DNA from: an uncultured Faecalibacterium sp. | GTDB lineage: Bacteria; Bacillota; Clostridia; Oscillospirales; Ruminococcaceae | Length of the DNA stretch: 50,217 nt | Direction of reading: 5' to 3' | Assembly: GCA_900772565.1 (NCBI GenBank) | Contig: CAAHET010000188.1 | Location: 1 to 50,217, forward strand | Shown here: positions 1-7,363 of the stretch, in pieces | How the letters are laid out: each line of letters opens with the position of its first letter | Numbering within the stretch: the first letter of the stretch is position 1 | Program-made: the position numbers and the translations under genes | Notes under the pieces: model-generated | The model's database searches: none | The model's input: only the letters and a program-made list of their open reading frames with translations | What the model was told of the DNA's origin: nothing

Positions 1-1074
1 CATGTTCTCCAGCGTGTGCAGGAAGCGGTAGCAGTTCTTGGTGACCATGCTGCGGCCGTCCATGCCGATGCCGCCCACTTCCAGAGTAGCCCACACGGGG
101 TCGCCGGAGAACAGCTGGTTGTAACTGGGGATGCGGGCAAACTTGACCATGCGGAACTTCATGACCATGTGGTCGATGAGCTCCTGTGCCTGACTTTCGG
201 TCAGGATGCCCTTGTCCAGATCGCGCTGGATATAAATGTCAAGGAAGGTGGAGATGCGGCCCACGCTCATGGCAGCGCCGTTCTGGGTCTTGATGGCAGC
301 CAGATAGCCGAAATACAGCCACTGGCAGGCCTCCTTGGCGTCCTTTGCGGGCTGGGAGATGTCGTAGCCGTAGGCCTCGGCCATCTTCTTCATGCCCTTC
401 AGGGCGCTGATCTGGCGGGCGATCTCCTCGCGCAGGCGGATGACGTCATCGGTCATGGTGCCGTCGCCGCAGTTGGCAAGATCCTCCTGCTTGAACTGGA
501 TCAGGGCGTCAATGCCGTACAGGGCAACGCGGCGGTAGTCGCCCACGATGCGGCCGCGGCCGTAGGTGTCCGGCAGACCGGTAATGATGTGGGTGTGGCG
601 TGCCTTCTTCATCTCGGGGGTGTAGGCATCGAACACAGCCTGATTGTGGGTGCGGGTGTAGTCGGTAAAGATCTTGTGCAGCTCGGCAGAGGGCTGGTAG
701 CCGTAGGTGGTGCAGGCCTGCTCTGCCATCTTTATGCCGCCGTAGGGCATAAAGGCGCGCTTGAGGGGCTTGTCGGTCTGCAGGCCAACGATCTGCTCCA
801 GATCCTTCAGGCTTTCGTCAATATAGCCGGGGCCGTAGGAGGTCAGGCTGCTGACCACCTCGGTCTCCATATCCAGCACGCCGCCCTTGGCGCGCTCGGC
901 CTTCTGCAGCTGCTGCAAAGCACCCCAAAGCTTATCGGTAGCCTCGGTGGGGCCTGCCAGAAAGCTTTCGTCGCCGTCATACGGGGTGTAGTTTTTCTGG
1001 ATGAAGTCACGCACATTGACCTCTTCCTTCCAGATACGGCCTTCAAAGCCTTCCCACTGTTCAAACTGGATCAT
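1..1074 (-). CDS. pflB: Pyruvate formate-lyase, N-terminal part (cut by window edge)
   Basis: Formate C-acetyltransferase, a cytoplasmic glycyl-radical enzyme that splits pyruvate plus CoA into acetyl-CoA and formate in anaerobic fermentation. The first 358 residues are present and read in frame to base 1. They begin MIQFEQWEGFEGRIWKEEV and contain PFL landmarks such as YGPGYIDE, MPYGGIKMAE, TPEMKKARHTHI and LPDTYGRGRI. The active-site cysteine pair and the C-terminal glycine-radical loop lie beyond the window, so catalysis cannot be checked. The start at 1074 is set by an AAGGAGG site just upstream (about 1079-1088). The gene has a long leader with hairpins. The activase gene pflA is not in view and would be expected beyond base 1. 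Confidence 0.95.
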   Translation of the reverse strand, partial: MIQFEQWEGFEGRIWKEEVNVRDFIQKNYTPYDGDESFLAGPTEATDKLWGALQQLQKAERAKGGVLDMETEVVSSLTSYGPGYIDESLKDLEQIVGLQTDKPLKRAFMPYGGIKMAEQACTTYGYQPSAELHKIFTDYTRTHNQAVFDAYTPEMKKARHTHIITGLPDTYGRGRIVGDYRRVALYGIDALIQFKQEDLANCGDGTMTDDVIRLREEIARQISALKGMKKMAEAYGYDISQPAKDAKEACQWLYFGYLAAIKTQNGAAMSVGRISTFLDIYIQRDLDKGILTESQAQELIDHMVMKFRMVKFARIPSYNQLFSGDPVWATLEVGGIGMDGRSMVTKNCYRFLHTLENM

Positions 1075-1098
1075 TGGAACCTCCTTGCTCCATTAAAC

Positions 1099-1116
1099 GG
1101 TTAGCATTTTCTAACT
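1099..1116. promoter_or_regulatory. Palindrome GGTTAG-N6-CTAACT upstream of pflB
   Basis: Inverted repeat 25 bases upstream of the pflB start codon and just before its ribosome site. The same half-sites with the same 6-base spacing recur at 1437-1454. It could be a protein operator or, in the mRNA, a small hairpin next to the ribosome site. The sequence does not decide between these. Confidence 0.5.
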
Positions 1117-1129
1117 AATGAGCCTTTGA

Positions 1130-1154
1130 AAAACCGCTCTTCATAGGCGGTTTT
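1130..1154 (-). terminator. Terminator-like hairpin inside the pflB leader
   Basis: Perfect 8-base stem (AAAACCGC/GCGGTTTT) with a 9-base loop. Read on the minus strand it is followed by five T in all. It lies between the proposed pflB promoter (1250-1278) and the pflB start. It may therefore act as an attenuator or end a short leader RNA. Confidence 0.45.
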
Positions 1155-1249
1155 CTGGGGGCGAAACGGTCTTGAACTGCCGGCTGCGGCAGCTCTGAAT
1201 ACAAGGTGTAGACAAAAATAAAAAACTGTCCACAAAATCTTGCGCTATT

Positions 1250-1278
1250 ATAATAGCAAGAACCACTTTAAAAAGCAA
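1250..1278 (-). promoter_or_regulatory. Proposed pflB promoter
   Basis: On the minus strand TTGCTT (1273-1278) and TATTAT (1250-1255) are 17 bases apart. The -10 box sits in the perfect palindrome 1244-1257. Transcription would start near 1243, giving a leader of about 170 bases. The leader also holds stem-loops near 1190-1240. Confidence 0.5.
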
Positions 1279-1393
1279 TAGAAAACAAGTGGGTTTTCTT
1301 CCAGCGGAAAGGCTGTTCTTTGGGCAGAATGTAGAAAAACCGCCGAAACCCCGGCGGCGCACACACTTTGCGAAAAAAATTGCAAATTAAGGG

Positions 1394-1422
1394 TTGACAA
1401 GACTAACCGTCTGTGGTATCCT
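1394..1422 (+). promoter_or_regulatory. Promoter of the small-RNA candidate
   Basis: TTGACA (1394-1399) and TATCCT (1417-1422) are separated by 17 bases on the plus strand, divergent from pflB. A CTAACC half-site lies in the spacer at 1403-1408. No convincing coding region follows before the terminator at 1611-1656. Confidence 0.65.
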
Positions 1423-1436
1423 GTTCTCGCAGCGGT

Positions 1437-1454
1437 GGTTAGCTAATTCTAACC
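1437..1454. promoter_or_regulatory. Palindrome GGTTAG-N6-CTAACC at the sRNA start
   Basis: Perfect 6-base arms with a 6-base spacer, just downstream of the proposed start site. It matches the site at 1099-1116. The half-site resembles the DtxR/IdeR half-site, but the spacing differs from that operator, so no regulator is assigned. Confidence 0.5.
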
Positions 1455-1610
1455 GCGTTGCACCAGAAAAAAGGAGCGTCTGCAAGCGCTCCGCTCCATT
1501 CCTCCATTCCTTTCTCTTTTCTACGGGAAGCGGCAGCACGGTTTGCTCTGCTGCTTCCGGCGCGGCACCGGCTGTGTTTGGTACCACAGCCGACGCAAAG
1601 AAAACAAAAA

Positions 1611-1656
1611 CGGGACACTCAGCTTGACCACCTGAGTGCCCCGATTTTTGTTTTTA
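1611..1656 (+). terminator. Intrinsic terminator of the small-RNA candidate
   Basis: CGGG-ACACTCAG pairs with CTGAGTG-CCCCG around a 9-base loop. It is followed by ATTTTTGTTTTT. Confidence 0.75.
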
Positions 1657-1696
1657 TAAGCTACGCTGGATTTGAGGTAGCGATAGCCCGGTTGCT

Positions 1697-2212
1697 TTAC
1701 TTGCTACTTGCTTCGATTACATAAACAACGTAAATTTTTCCACCAATGTTTCTTGCCGTTACACAAAGCGATGTAACTTCCGTATTATAAGCAACGGTTC
1801 CAACTTTCTGCTTGACCTGTGCAAGCAGTTCCTTGGACGGGTTTTCATACTTTTTCAGCTCTTCTTCGGTAAATGCCGTCAGCTGAAATTTTGAATCCTC
1901 ACCCAAAGTATTTGAATCATAAATGGGTTCTACCCAGAACCGTTTTCCATTTTCGCTTTCGGGCATGTATACAGATTGTGTCCAGAAAATCCGTCCGTTT
2001 TTATCGACCTTATCCCAAATGTAATCCGCTTTGCTCCGCAGGCTTTCATCGTTGGTAAAATCTGTGCCCAATGCTGTATTCATCACGGACAGAACGCTCT
2101 TTTCTACTTTGGCAGTATCTGCAGCTTCGATTCCGGTTCCACTGCAGGAAGTTAAGGTGAAGAGCAGAACCATGGAAAGCAGTGCGAGGGAAAATTTTTT
2201 GAGAGTTTTCAT
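1697..2212 (-). CDS. Putative lipoprotein of unknown function
   Basis: 171-residue secreted lipoprotein. The signal peptide (residues 1-22) has a charged start (MKTLKK), a hydrophobic core and the lipobox LTSC with Cys23, so it should be lipid-anchored on the outer face of the membrane. The mature part is acidic and soluble, with W- and Y-rich segments such as VYMPESENGKRFWVEP. I recognise no domain. The start at 2212 is preceded by GGAGGAATCTTAC. A longer in-frame extension to 2437 is rejected because it would place residues before the signal peptide. It is transcribed divergently from the XRE regulator at 2338, with two shared operator-like sites between them. Confidence 0.8.
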   Translation of the reverse strand: MKTLKKFSLALLSMVLLFTLTSCSGTGIEAADTAKVEKSVLSVMNTALGTDFTNDESLRSKADYIWDKVDKNGRIFWTQSVYMPESENGKRFWVEPIYDSNTLGEDSKFQLTAFTEEELKKYENPSKELLAQVKQKVGTVAYNTEVTSLCVTARNIGGKIYVVYVIEASSK

Positions 2213-2259
2213 GTAAGATTCCTCCTTTTTAATATGAATGATGTAGCGTTGCTGACTCA

Positions 2260-2288
2260 ATAATACACCTGATAAGATGTAAAGTCGA
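2260..2288 (-). promoter_or_regulatory. Promoter of the lipoprotein gene
   Basis: On the minus strand TCGACT (2283-2288) and TATTAT (2260-2265) are 17 bases apart. Operator site 2265-2280 fills most of the spacer, which fits repression by blocking polymerase. Confidence 0.5.
2265..2280. promoter_or_regulatory. Operator site 1 (ACACCTGATAAGATGT)
   Basis: Near-palindromic 16-mer between the lipoprotein gene and the XRE gene. An almost identical copy starts exactly 25 bases further on. Confidence 0.6.
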
Positions 2289-2289
2289 T

Positions 2290-2305
2290 ACACCTTATAA
2301 GATGT
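2290..2305. promoter_or_regulatory. Operator site 2 (ACACCTTATAAGATGT)
   Basis: Differs from site 1 at one base and is closer to a palindrome (ACAYCTTATAAGRTGT on both strands). The likely ligand is the adjacent XRE protein. This is inferred from position. Confidence 0.6.
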
Positions 2306-2337
2306 CAGGTATAGTTCCCCTGAAGGGGGATGGGAGA

Positions 2338-2631
2338 ATGGAAAACTACAAGCGGCTGCGTGATTTGCGGGAGGATGCAGATCTGACCCAAAAGGCGGTG
2401 GGAGTATTGCTGAATACCACCCAGCAGCAGTATGCAAAGTACGAATTGGGCGTGCAGGAGGTTCCGACCCGGCACTTGGTCACACTTGCGGATTACTACG
2501 ATGTGAGCGTGGATTATATTGTGGGACGTGCCGACTGGACAGATGTGCAGATGTACCGGTTCTGGAAAAATAGAACTGAAAAAGAAAAACAGCAGATTTT
2601 CCACAAATTAAAAGCAGAATGTGAAAAATAA
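2338..2631 (+). CDS. XRE-family transcriptional regulator
   Basis: 97-residue DNA-binding protein. Residues 1-60 form a Cro/C1-type helix-turn-helix (LRDLREDADLTQKAVGVLLNTTQQQYAKYELG, residues split here only by reading), followed by the typical LADYYDVSVDYIVGR segment. The C-terminus is a short charged helix (NRTEKEKQQIFHKLKAE) that could mediate dimer contacts. The ATG at 2338 follows GGGAG. An upstream in-frame GTG/ATG at 2302 would start inside the operator and is rejected. It faces the lipoprotein gene across two 16-bp operator copies, so it probably represses itself and that gene. Confidence 0.85.
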   Translation: MENYKRLRDLREDADLTQKAVGVLLNTTQQQYAKYELGVQEVPTRHLVTLADYYDVSVDYIVGRADWTDVQMYRFWKNRTEKEKQQIFHKLKAECEK

Positions 2632-2660
2632 CCCCGGAGCGACATGAACCGCTCCGGGGT
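2631..2660. terminator. Bidirectional terminator
   Basis: Perfect 11-base stem (arms 2631-2641 and 2650-2660). The minus-strand side is followed by TTATTTTT, so it best ends the minus gene at 2675. It can also end the XRE transcript. Confidence 0.7.
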
Positions 2661-2674
2661 CTTATCGTATAAAA

Positions 2675-3133
2675 CTATTTCCCCATCCCTGCCAGCTGCT
2701 TATACAGCTGCGCTGCGCCGCCGCCGGGGTATTTTACGCTGACAAAGGCGCTGTTCAGGATGCACACGCCGTCGGAATACACCGTCAGCAGAAACTTCTG
2801 GTTTTCGGCATCGTCATAAAAGCTGACGGTGACCGACTGCACCGGGAAGGTATCGTGGGTGTAGGCAGAATAGTTCTGGTTCAGCTTTTTGCGGCAGGAG
2901 ACGGTGGAAAGCAATTCTGCCGTTTGCTGGAACGCTTCGCTGTCCATGGAGAGGATGTGAAAGTCCATCTCGTTTGTGCTGCCAAAATGCGCCACTTCCT
3001 CGGTGCGGAGCGTGCCCTGCGAGCTGGCGCGCACCAGCGCCTTCAGGTCGATGGGGCGGTACAGCACCGCAAAAGCTGCCAGTGCAAACAGGATAAAAAA
3101 TAAAGCGGTGCGGGGAATGTGGAAGCTTTTCAT
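2675..3133 (-). CDS. Hypothetical membrane-anchored protein
   Basis: 152 residues. A basic start (MKSFHIPR) and one hydrophobic helix (about residues 9-25) suggest an N-terminal membrane anchor with the rest outside the cell. The exposed part has alternating polar strands (FLLTVYSDGVCILNS, FVSVKYPGGG). I recognise no family. The start at 3133 is supported by AAAGGAGGGG upstream. It lies 4 bases downstream of the flippase-like gene and is probably cotranscribed and translationally coupled. Its role may be linked to that transporter, but only position supports this. Confidence 0.7.
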   Translation of the reverse strand: MKSFHIPRTALFFILFALAAFAVLYRPIDLKALVRASSQGTLRTEEVAHFGSTNEMDFHILSMDSEAFQQTAELLSTVSCRKKLNQNYSAYTHDTFPVQSVTVSFYDDAENQKFLLTVYSDGVCILNSAFVSVKYPGGGAAQLYKQLAGMGK

Positions 3134-3137
3134 CTGC

Positions 3138-4175
3138 TCACCCCTCCTTTGGCGGTTCCATTTGTGCCAGATGCCGCTGGGCGATGAAAAAGCCCACGGC
3201 GCTGGCGGCAAATACCACATAATAGCTGGCGATGCGGTAGAGCATCAGCACGCTCATCACCTCGCCCTGTTCCAGAAAGCTGCCGAACACCAGCAGAAAG
3301 GCGGTTTCGATCGAGCCCATTCCGGCTACGTTGGGCAAAGCGTTGGAGACGAAGAGCATCAGGCTGGTGAGCAGCTGCACCTGCCAGAACCCCAGCGGGG
3401 AAAGCCCCATGAACCGGATGCACAGGTAGGGCAGGCAGAACAGCCCGAACAGCTTGAGTGCCTGCAGGGCAAAAATTTTCAGGCAGCGGGGCTTATCTGC
3501 CAGCAGACGGCGACTCTCGGTGCTTAGCACCTCCAGCTGCTCCAGCCAGTCGGCGCGGCGCTGCTGCCACTTTTCGGTCTTGGGCAGAAAGCCCAGCAGC
3601 CAGCGGGCGAGGTTCTGCACCAGCGGCGAGACGCACAGCAGCACCAGCGCCACAATAATTACTGCTACCACAGCGTATGCCATGGGCAGGTAGCGCATGA
3701 CACCGGTGGTGTTGGCGGCAAGCCAGTGGCGCTGCAACAGCAGCATCACGGTGGCGTACAAAAGCACGGTGCTCTTGTGGAAAACGTATTCCAACGTCAT
3801 CAGGCCTGCGCCGGGGCCCAGCGGCAGCCCAGCCCGGTGCAGGTAGTACAGCTGCACCGGCACCGCACCGGCACCCAGCGTGACCACGTTGCCGAAGGTG
3901 CCGCACCAGCCTACATCCAGCCCCTGCCACAGCTTGAACTGCGGCAGACGGCTGCGCACGATGACCCACGCTACGCACCCTTCCAGCAGGGGGTAGCTGA
4001 TGCCGACCACCAGCACCGCCAGCACCTGCCACACCGACAGCTGTGCCAGCGCCGTGGTGATCTCGGCCCAGTGATCCTTAAAAGTAAACACGATGATGCA
4101 GGTAAGTGCCAGCAGCACCAGCAGAGAGATCACAGTCTTTTTGCGGGAGGGCTGCTGCGCGGCGGCTTGGCTCAT
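3138..4175 (-). CDS. Flippase-like integral membrane protein (LPG synthase TM / UPF0104 family)
   Basis: 345 residues with about eight membrane helices. It shows the pattern of the lysylphosphatidylglycerol-synthase transmembrane family (YbhN/AglD-like): GAGAVPVQLYYLHRAGLPLGPG, LPNVAGMGSIETAFLLVFG, and a closing helix VVFAASAVGFFIAQRHL. Family members are associated with movement or modification of lipid-linked substrates. There is no soluble aminoacyl-transfer domain, so it is not a full MprF. The start at 4175 (MSQAAAQQPSRKK) follows AAAGGAG; the 17 upstream in-frame residues lack a site. It heads a two-gene unit with the 2675 gene. Confidence 0.8.
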   Translation of the reverse strand: MSQAAAQQPSRKKTVISLLVLLALTCIIVFTFKDHWAEITTALAQLSVWQVLAVLVVGISYPLLEGCVAWVIVRSRLPQFKLWQGLDVGWCGTFGNVVTLGAGAVPVQLYYLHRAGLPLGPGAGLMTLEYVFHKSTVLLYATVMLLLQRHWLAANTTGVMRYLPMAYAVVAVIIVALVLLCVSPLVQNLARWLLGFLPKTEKWQQRRADWLEQLEVLSTESRRLLADKPRCLKIFALQALKLFGLFCLPYLCIRFMGLSPLGFWQVQLLTSLMLFVSNALPNVAGMGSIETAFLLVFGSFLEQGEVMSVLMLYRIASYYVVFAASAVGFFIAQRHLAQMEPPKEG

Positions 4176-4314
4176 GGAAACAAAACTCCTTTCACAACCG
4201 GAAATTCTAGAACCAGTATAGCACATCTCCCGTCGCCCTTTGTGAACGGAAGTGGAACTTTGTTGGGCAATTTTGGGGATTTGATAAAATGGAAAGACCC
4301 GGCTGCGCTATGAA

Positions 4315-4360
4315 AAAAGGATCGCTGCACTAAATGACGCACAGCGACCCCTTTTGTTTT
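4315..4360. terminator. Terminator after the condensation-protein operon
   Basis: Arms AAAAGG-ATCGCTG and CAGCGA-CCCCTTTT. There are six T on the minus side after the stem and TTTTGTTTTT on the plus side, so it can work in both directions. Confidence 0.7.
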
Positions 4361-4373
4361 TATTATGTACTTC

Positions 4374-5582
4374 TCAGTCCAGATCGGCGGCTTCCAGCAC
4401 CGTGACACCTTCGCGCTCAAAGGTCTTGCGGAGGATATCGGCCAGACCCGGATTGGGTGCCTTGTTGTGGACGCACAGAATGATCTTTCCGTTCAGGCTG
4501 GCGGCTTCCACGCCCACGGATGCACCTTCCGGCGGTACCCAGACACCAAAATCCGTGGTGTACTGCGCCAGCTCCGGGGTGGCGGGCATCAGCGGATTGC
4601 CCAGATAGCTGAGCCAGAAGTCCGAAATGGTGCCGCCGATGTACTCGCCCATCTGGAACACCCGCTGCTTGATGCGCAGGGGTGCTTTTTGCTGATCCAC
4701 CTTGTACACCCAGCCCATCTGCTCGGCCATGCGGCGGCGCTTGGACTGCGGCTGCAAGTCCCGCTTGATATCTGCATCTACATCAGATACAAAATCCGCA
4801 AGACGGGTCTGGGCTTGCAGCTGCACCGTATGCTCGAAGCTGCATACGCAGTTGTACAGCGCATGCGGCACACCGGCTACATCGCGGGTATCGGAGGAGT
4901 AGGAATACTGGATATTCTCTTTGCCCAGATACTCCCGCATAGCCATGCACAGCAGACCTATCAGGGCGCTTACCGGCTTTGCGTTGTTTGCCAGTGCTTT
5001 TTCCACCAGACTCTGCTTGCTCAGGCACACCCGGGTGCGGCGCAGCGTTCCCTCGTAGGTCTGCACCACGTCCCGCTGGATGGCATCGCTCCCGCCCTCC
5101 ACGGGCGGGTGCTCTGCCAACATAGCCTCCATATCATAGGGAGGGTCGCACACGATCTGCTGCACCGCAAAGGCGGTGCCGTAACGCAGGTTGCAGTACT
5201 GTTCCAGAATACTGGTGAACAGGGGCGATACCCCGTGGCCGTCCATCAGGAAGTGGTGCCAGTCAAAGTAGATGGTATCCCCTTCGCAGCTGATGCAGAA
5301 CAGGTAGCCGTTCGTCTGCTCCGGGATATTGCGCATGGTGCTGCCGGGGTAGACGAGACAAGGCTCGGTGTTGGGCTCCAGCCACATCTCCCGCTTTTCC
5401 TGCACCAGACGCTGGGTATAATAAGGCGCACTTGCCAAGGCCGTTGTCAGTGCCCGCTGCAAGAGGGTGATGTCCACCGCATCCCGCAGTGAGAACTGGT
5501 ACCGGCACTGGACCTTTTCCCGACGAAAAAAATACATGACACCCTGAAAGTTATATTCCGTCGAGCGCTGTTGTGTTTCCAT
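4374..5582 (-). CDS. Condensation-domain-like acyltransferase
   Basis: 402 residues resembling a free-standing condensation or alcohol-acetyltransferase fold. The signature HHxxxDG is present as HHFLMDG at residues 109-115, preceded by YFDW, so the catalytic histidine and the structural aspartate are there. Such enzymes join a carrier-bound acyl or aminoacyl group to an amine or alcohol. It follows the carrier protein by only 5 bases and ends the operon, so its donor is probably the group loaded on that carrier. No signal peptide or membrane helix is seen. The product is unknown. The alternative is a structural relative with a non-peptide acceptor, such as a sugar or lipid hydroxyl. Confidence 0.75.
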   Translation of the reverse strand: METQQRSTEYNFQGVMYFFRREKVQCRYQFSLRDAVDITLLQRALTTALASAPYYTQRLVQEKREMWLEPNTEPCLVYPGSTMRNIPEQTNGYLFCISCEGDTIYFDWHHFLMDGHGVSPLFTSILEQYCNLRYGTAFAVQQIVCDPPYDMEAMLAEHPPVEGGSDAIQRDVVQTYEGTLRRTRVCLSKQSLVEKALANNAKPVSALIGLLCMAMREYLGKENIQYSYSSDTRDVAGVPHALYNCVCSFEHTVQLQAQTRLADFVSDVDADIKRDLQPQSKRRRMAEQMGWVYKVDQQKAPLRIKQRVFQMGEYIGGTISDFWLSYLGNPLMPATPELAQYTTDFGVWVPPEGASVGVEAASLNGKIILCVHNKAPNPGLADILRKTFEREGVTVLEAADLD

Positions 5583-5587
5583 TGGTT

Positions 5588-5830
5588 TTACCCCACGTTT
5601 GCTGCCAGATAATCCACCAGATCACCCATGGTGACAAAGTTGCGCAGCTCCTTTTCCGGGATGCGCAGACCAAAGGTCTCCTCAAGATCTGCCACAATGG
5701 TCAAGATTTCCATAGAGGACAGATCCAGATCGTCCATCAGGACGCTGCTTTCGGTCACATCTTCCGGCGATACCTCTGCGACGTCCTCCAGAATAGCCGT
5801 GATCTGAGAAATGATTTCTGCACGTTCCAT
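5588..5830 (-). CDS. Acyl/peptidyl carrier protein
   Basis: 80 residues, acidic, four-helix carrier pattern. The phosphopantetheine site is in DLDLSSMEILTIV, with Ser39 as the expected attachment residue. It differs clearly from the fatty-acid AcpP at 35384 (which has ADSLDAVE), so it is a dedicated carrier. It sits between two adenylating enzymes and the condensation-like enzyme, with a ribosome site AAGGAAG upstream of 5830. No phosphopantetheinyl transferase is encoded in the window, so a housekeeping one must serve it. Confidence 0.9.
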   Translation of the reverse strand: MERAEIISQITAILEDVAEVSPEDVTESSVLMDDLDLSSMEILTIVADLEETFGLRIPEKELRNFVTMGDLVDYLAANVG

Positions 5831-5857
5831 CGTATTATGCTTCCTTTCTGTTGCGTT

Positions 5858-7324
5858 TTACTTGCGCACCAGCTTGCCTGCGCCGTTGCGGGGCAGCGGT
5901 GTTTCGCTGAACTCCACCACGCCGATGCGCTTGTACAGCGGGACGGTGCGGTTCATCTGGGTAACAAAGTCACGCACGGTCTGCTGGTGCTCCTTTTCAC
6001 AGTATACCACAACACCTATCTTTTTGCCCAGTTCTTTTACGATACATTCCTGTACGGCGGGACATTTTTCTAACATGCCCTCCAGCTCCTCGGGGCTGAT
6101 GTTCTCGCCGCTGTCCAGAATGATCAGGTTCTTCTTGCGGCCGATGATGTAGTAGTAGCCGTCCTCGTCCACCCGGGCAAGGTCGCCGGTATGCACCCAG
6201 CCGTCCTTGTCGATGACCTCTGCGGTGCCCTCCGGGTCCTTATAGTAGCCCATCATCACGCAGTCGCCGCGCATACACAGCTCGCCGTCCGGCTCGATCT
6301 TGTAGTCCATCAGCTCGCTGCCCTGACCCACGGCGCCAATGTGTTTTTCGTCCTGTGCAAAGTTGATGATGCCGGCGGCGCAGGTCTCGGTAGCGCCGTA
6401 GCACTGGATGACGAACATTCCGTTATGTACCATATCCAGCAGTACCTGCGGGTCAAACATGGCAGAGGAGCCGATGGGCACCCACAGATCGCCCAGACGG
6501 TCGCGGCGGCCGCGCATCACGTCCTTGTGCAGGGAATTCATGATCATCGGCACCACAGACATGACCTGACTAGGCATCTTCTGGATATCGCGGTAGAAGT
6601 TGCGGATATCGTTGCCCAGGTTCAGCGGCCAGCCCATGACGGTGGTGGAGAACAGGTCGATAAAAGCGCCCAGATGGAACATGGGCAGCACCATGTAGTG
6701 GCCGGGCAGGGGCTTTGTCAGATCGATCTTGTCTGCCAGCTGTGCGGAGATGGCCCACAGCACACGACCTGCGCTGAACAGGTTGCGCTCGCTCATCATA
6801 ACGCCCTTGCTCAGGCCGGTGGTGCCGGAGGTAAACATCAGCACCATCAGGTCGTCGTGACCGATGGGGTGCAGCTCTTCCGCCGGCTCATAGCTGCGGA
6901 AGCCGTCCATGGGACGCAGCAGGCTGCCGTAGGCGGCCTCCAGCTGCTCCTTGTTGCCGTAGTCCTCGCCGTCGGTCAGGATGGCGGCGGGCTCCACCAG
7001 CTCCAGCTCGTGGGACAGCTCTTCCCAGCTCTTGCGCTGGTTCATCGGCACCAGCACACAGCCTGCCATGATTGCGCCGAAGGTGTTTACCACATATTCG
7101 TAGCTGTTCTTGCTCAGTAGGCAGATCTTTTTGCCCTTCACATCCGGGATGGTGCTCTGGAGGTAGGTGACTGTCCGGCGGACATCCTGTGCCAGCTCCT
7201 TAAAAAGGACGGTGGTCACCGTGTCGGTCTCCTCGGTGTAGTAGCGGAAGGCCACGCGCTCGGGAAATTCCTTTTCCATGCCCAGCGTAATGGCATCGTA
7301 CATTGTGTTCACGAATTTTTCCAT
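5858..7324 (-). CDS. Adenylating enzyme (ANL superfamily), copy 1
   Basis: 488 residues, a complete AMP-forming ligase: P-loop TSGTTGLSKG at residues 165-174, YGATETC, HTGDLARVDEDGYYYI, GRKKNLIILDSGENISPEE and the C-terminal lysine motif PRNGAGKLVRK. It activates a carboxylic acid as acyl-AMP for transfer to a thiol, here most likely the carrier encoded 27 bases downstream. The substrate cannot be read from sequence. It is a close paralogue of the gene at 7364, arranged head to tail, so a recent tandem duplication is likely. The start at 7324 follows AGGAGGGAGC. Confidence 0.9.
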   Translation of the reverse strand: MEKFVNTMYDAITLGMEKEFPERVAFRYYTEETDTVTTVLFKELAQDVRRTVTYLQSTIPDVKGKKICLLSKNSYEYVVNTFGAIMAGCVLVPMNQRKSWEELSHELELVEPAAILTDGEDYGNKEQLEAAYGSLLRPMDGFRSYEPAEELHPIGHDDLMVLMFTSGTTGLSKGVMMSERNLFSAGRVLWAISAQLADKIDLTKPLPGHYMVLPMFHLGAFIDLFSTTVMGWPLNLGNDIRNFYRDIQKMPSQVMSVVPMIMNSLHKDVMRGRRDRLGDLWVPIGSSAMFDPQVLLDMVHNGMFVIQCYGATETCAAGIINFAQDEKHIGAVGQGSELMDYKIEPDGELCMRGDCVMMGYYKDPEGTAEVIDKDGWVHTGDLARVDEDGYYYIIGRKKNLIILDSGENISPEELEGMLEKCPAVQECIVKELGKKIGVVVYCEKEHQQTVRDFVTQMNRTVPLYKRIGVVEFSETPLPRNGAGKLVRK

Positions 7325-7363
7325 TGTAGGCTCCCTCCTGTTTTGTTCCGTTTGTTTTTATAC

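Larger units (their letters stand above)
1429..1656 (+). ncRNA. Candidate structured small RNA, about 225 nt
   Basis: The transcript would run from the promoter at 1394-1422 to an intrinsic terminator. It holds consecutive stems: 1437-1454 (GGTTAG/CTAACC), about 1473-1492 (GGAGCG/CGCTCC), about 1526-1558 (GGAAGC...GCTTCC) and about 1569-1592 (CGGCTGTG/CACAGCCG). A pyrimidine-rich, probably unpaired tract at about 1491-1522 contains CCTCC and TTCC, which are complementary to Shine-Dalgarno sequences. I could not match it to 6S, SRP, RNase P or tmRNA landmarks. The three weak reading frames crossing it have no ribosome site. The neighbouring pflB and shared palindrome suggest control by fermentative or redox state, which is inference. 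Confidence 0.5.

Noticed and set aside
16..1104. 362-residue open frame on the plus strand
   Set aside because: Antisense of pflB, which shows many family motifs.
1437..1454. DtxR/IdeR or Rex site
   Set aside because: The half-site GGTTAG resembles DtxR sites but the spacing is 6 instead of 1; Rex and FNR consensus bases do not align.
1394..1724. Small open frames inside the sRNA candidate (77 and 88 residues)
   Set aside because: They begin in the promoter or at a weak start without ribosome site, run through stem-loops and the terminator, and have low-complexity composition.
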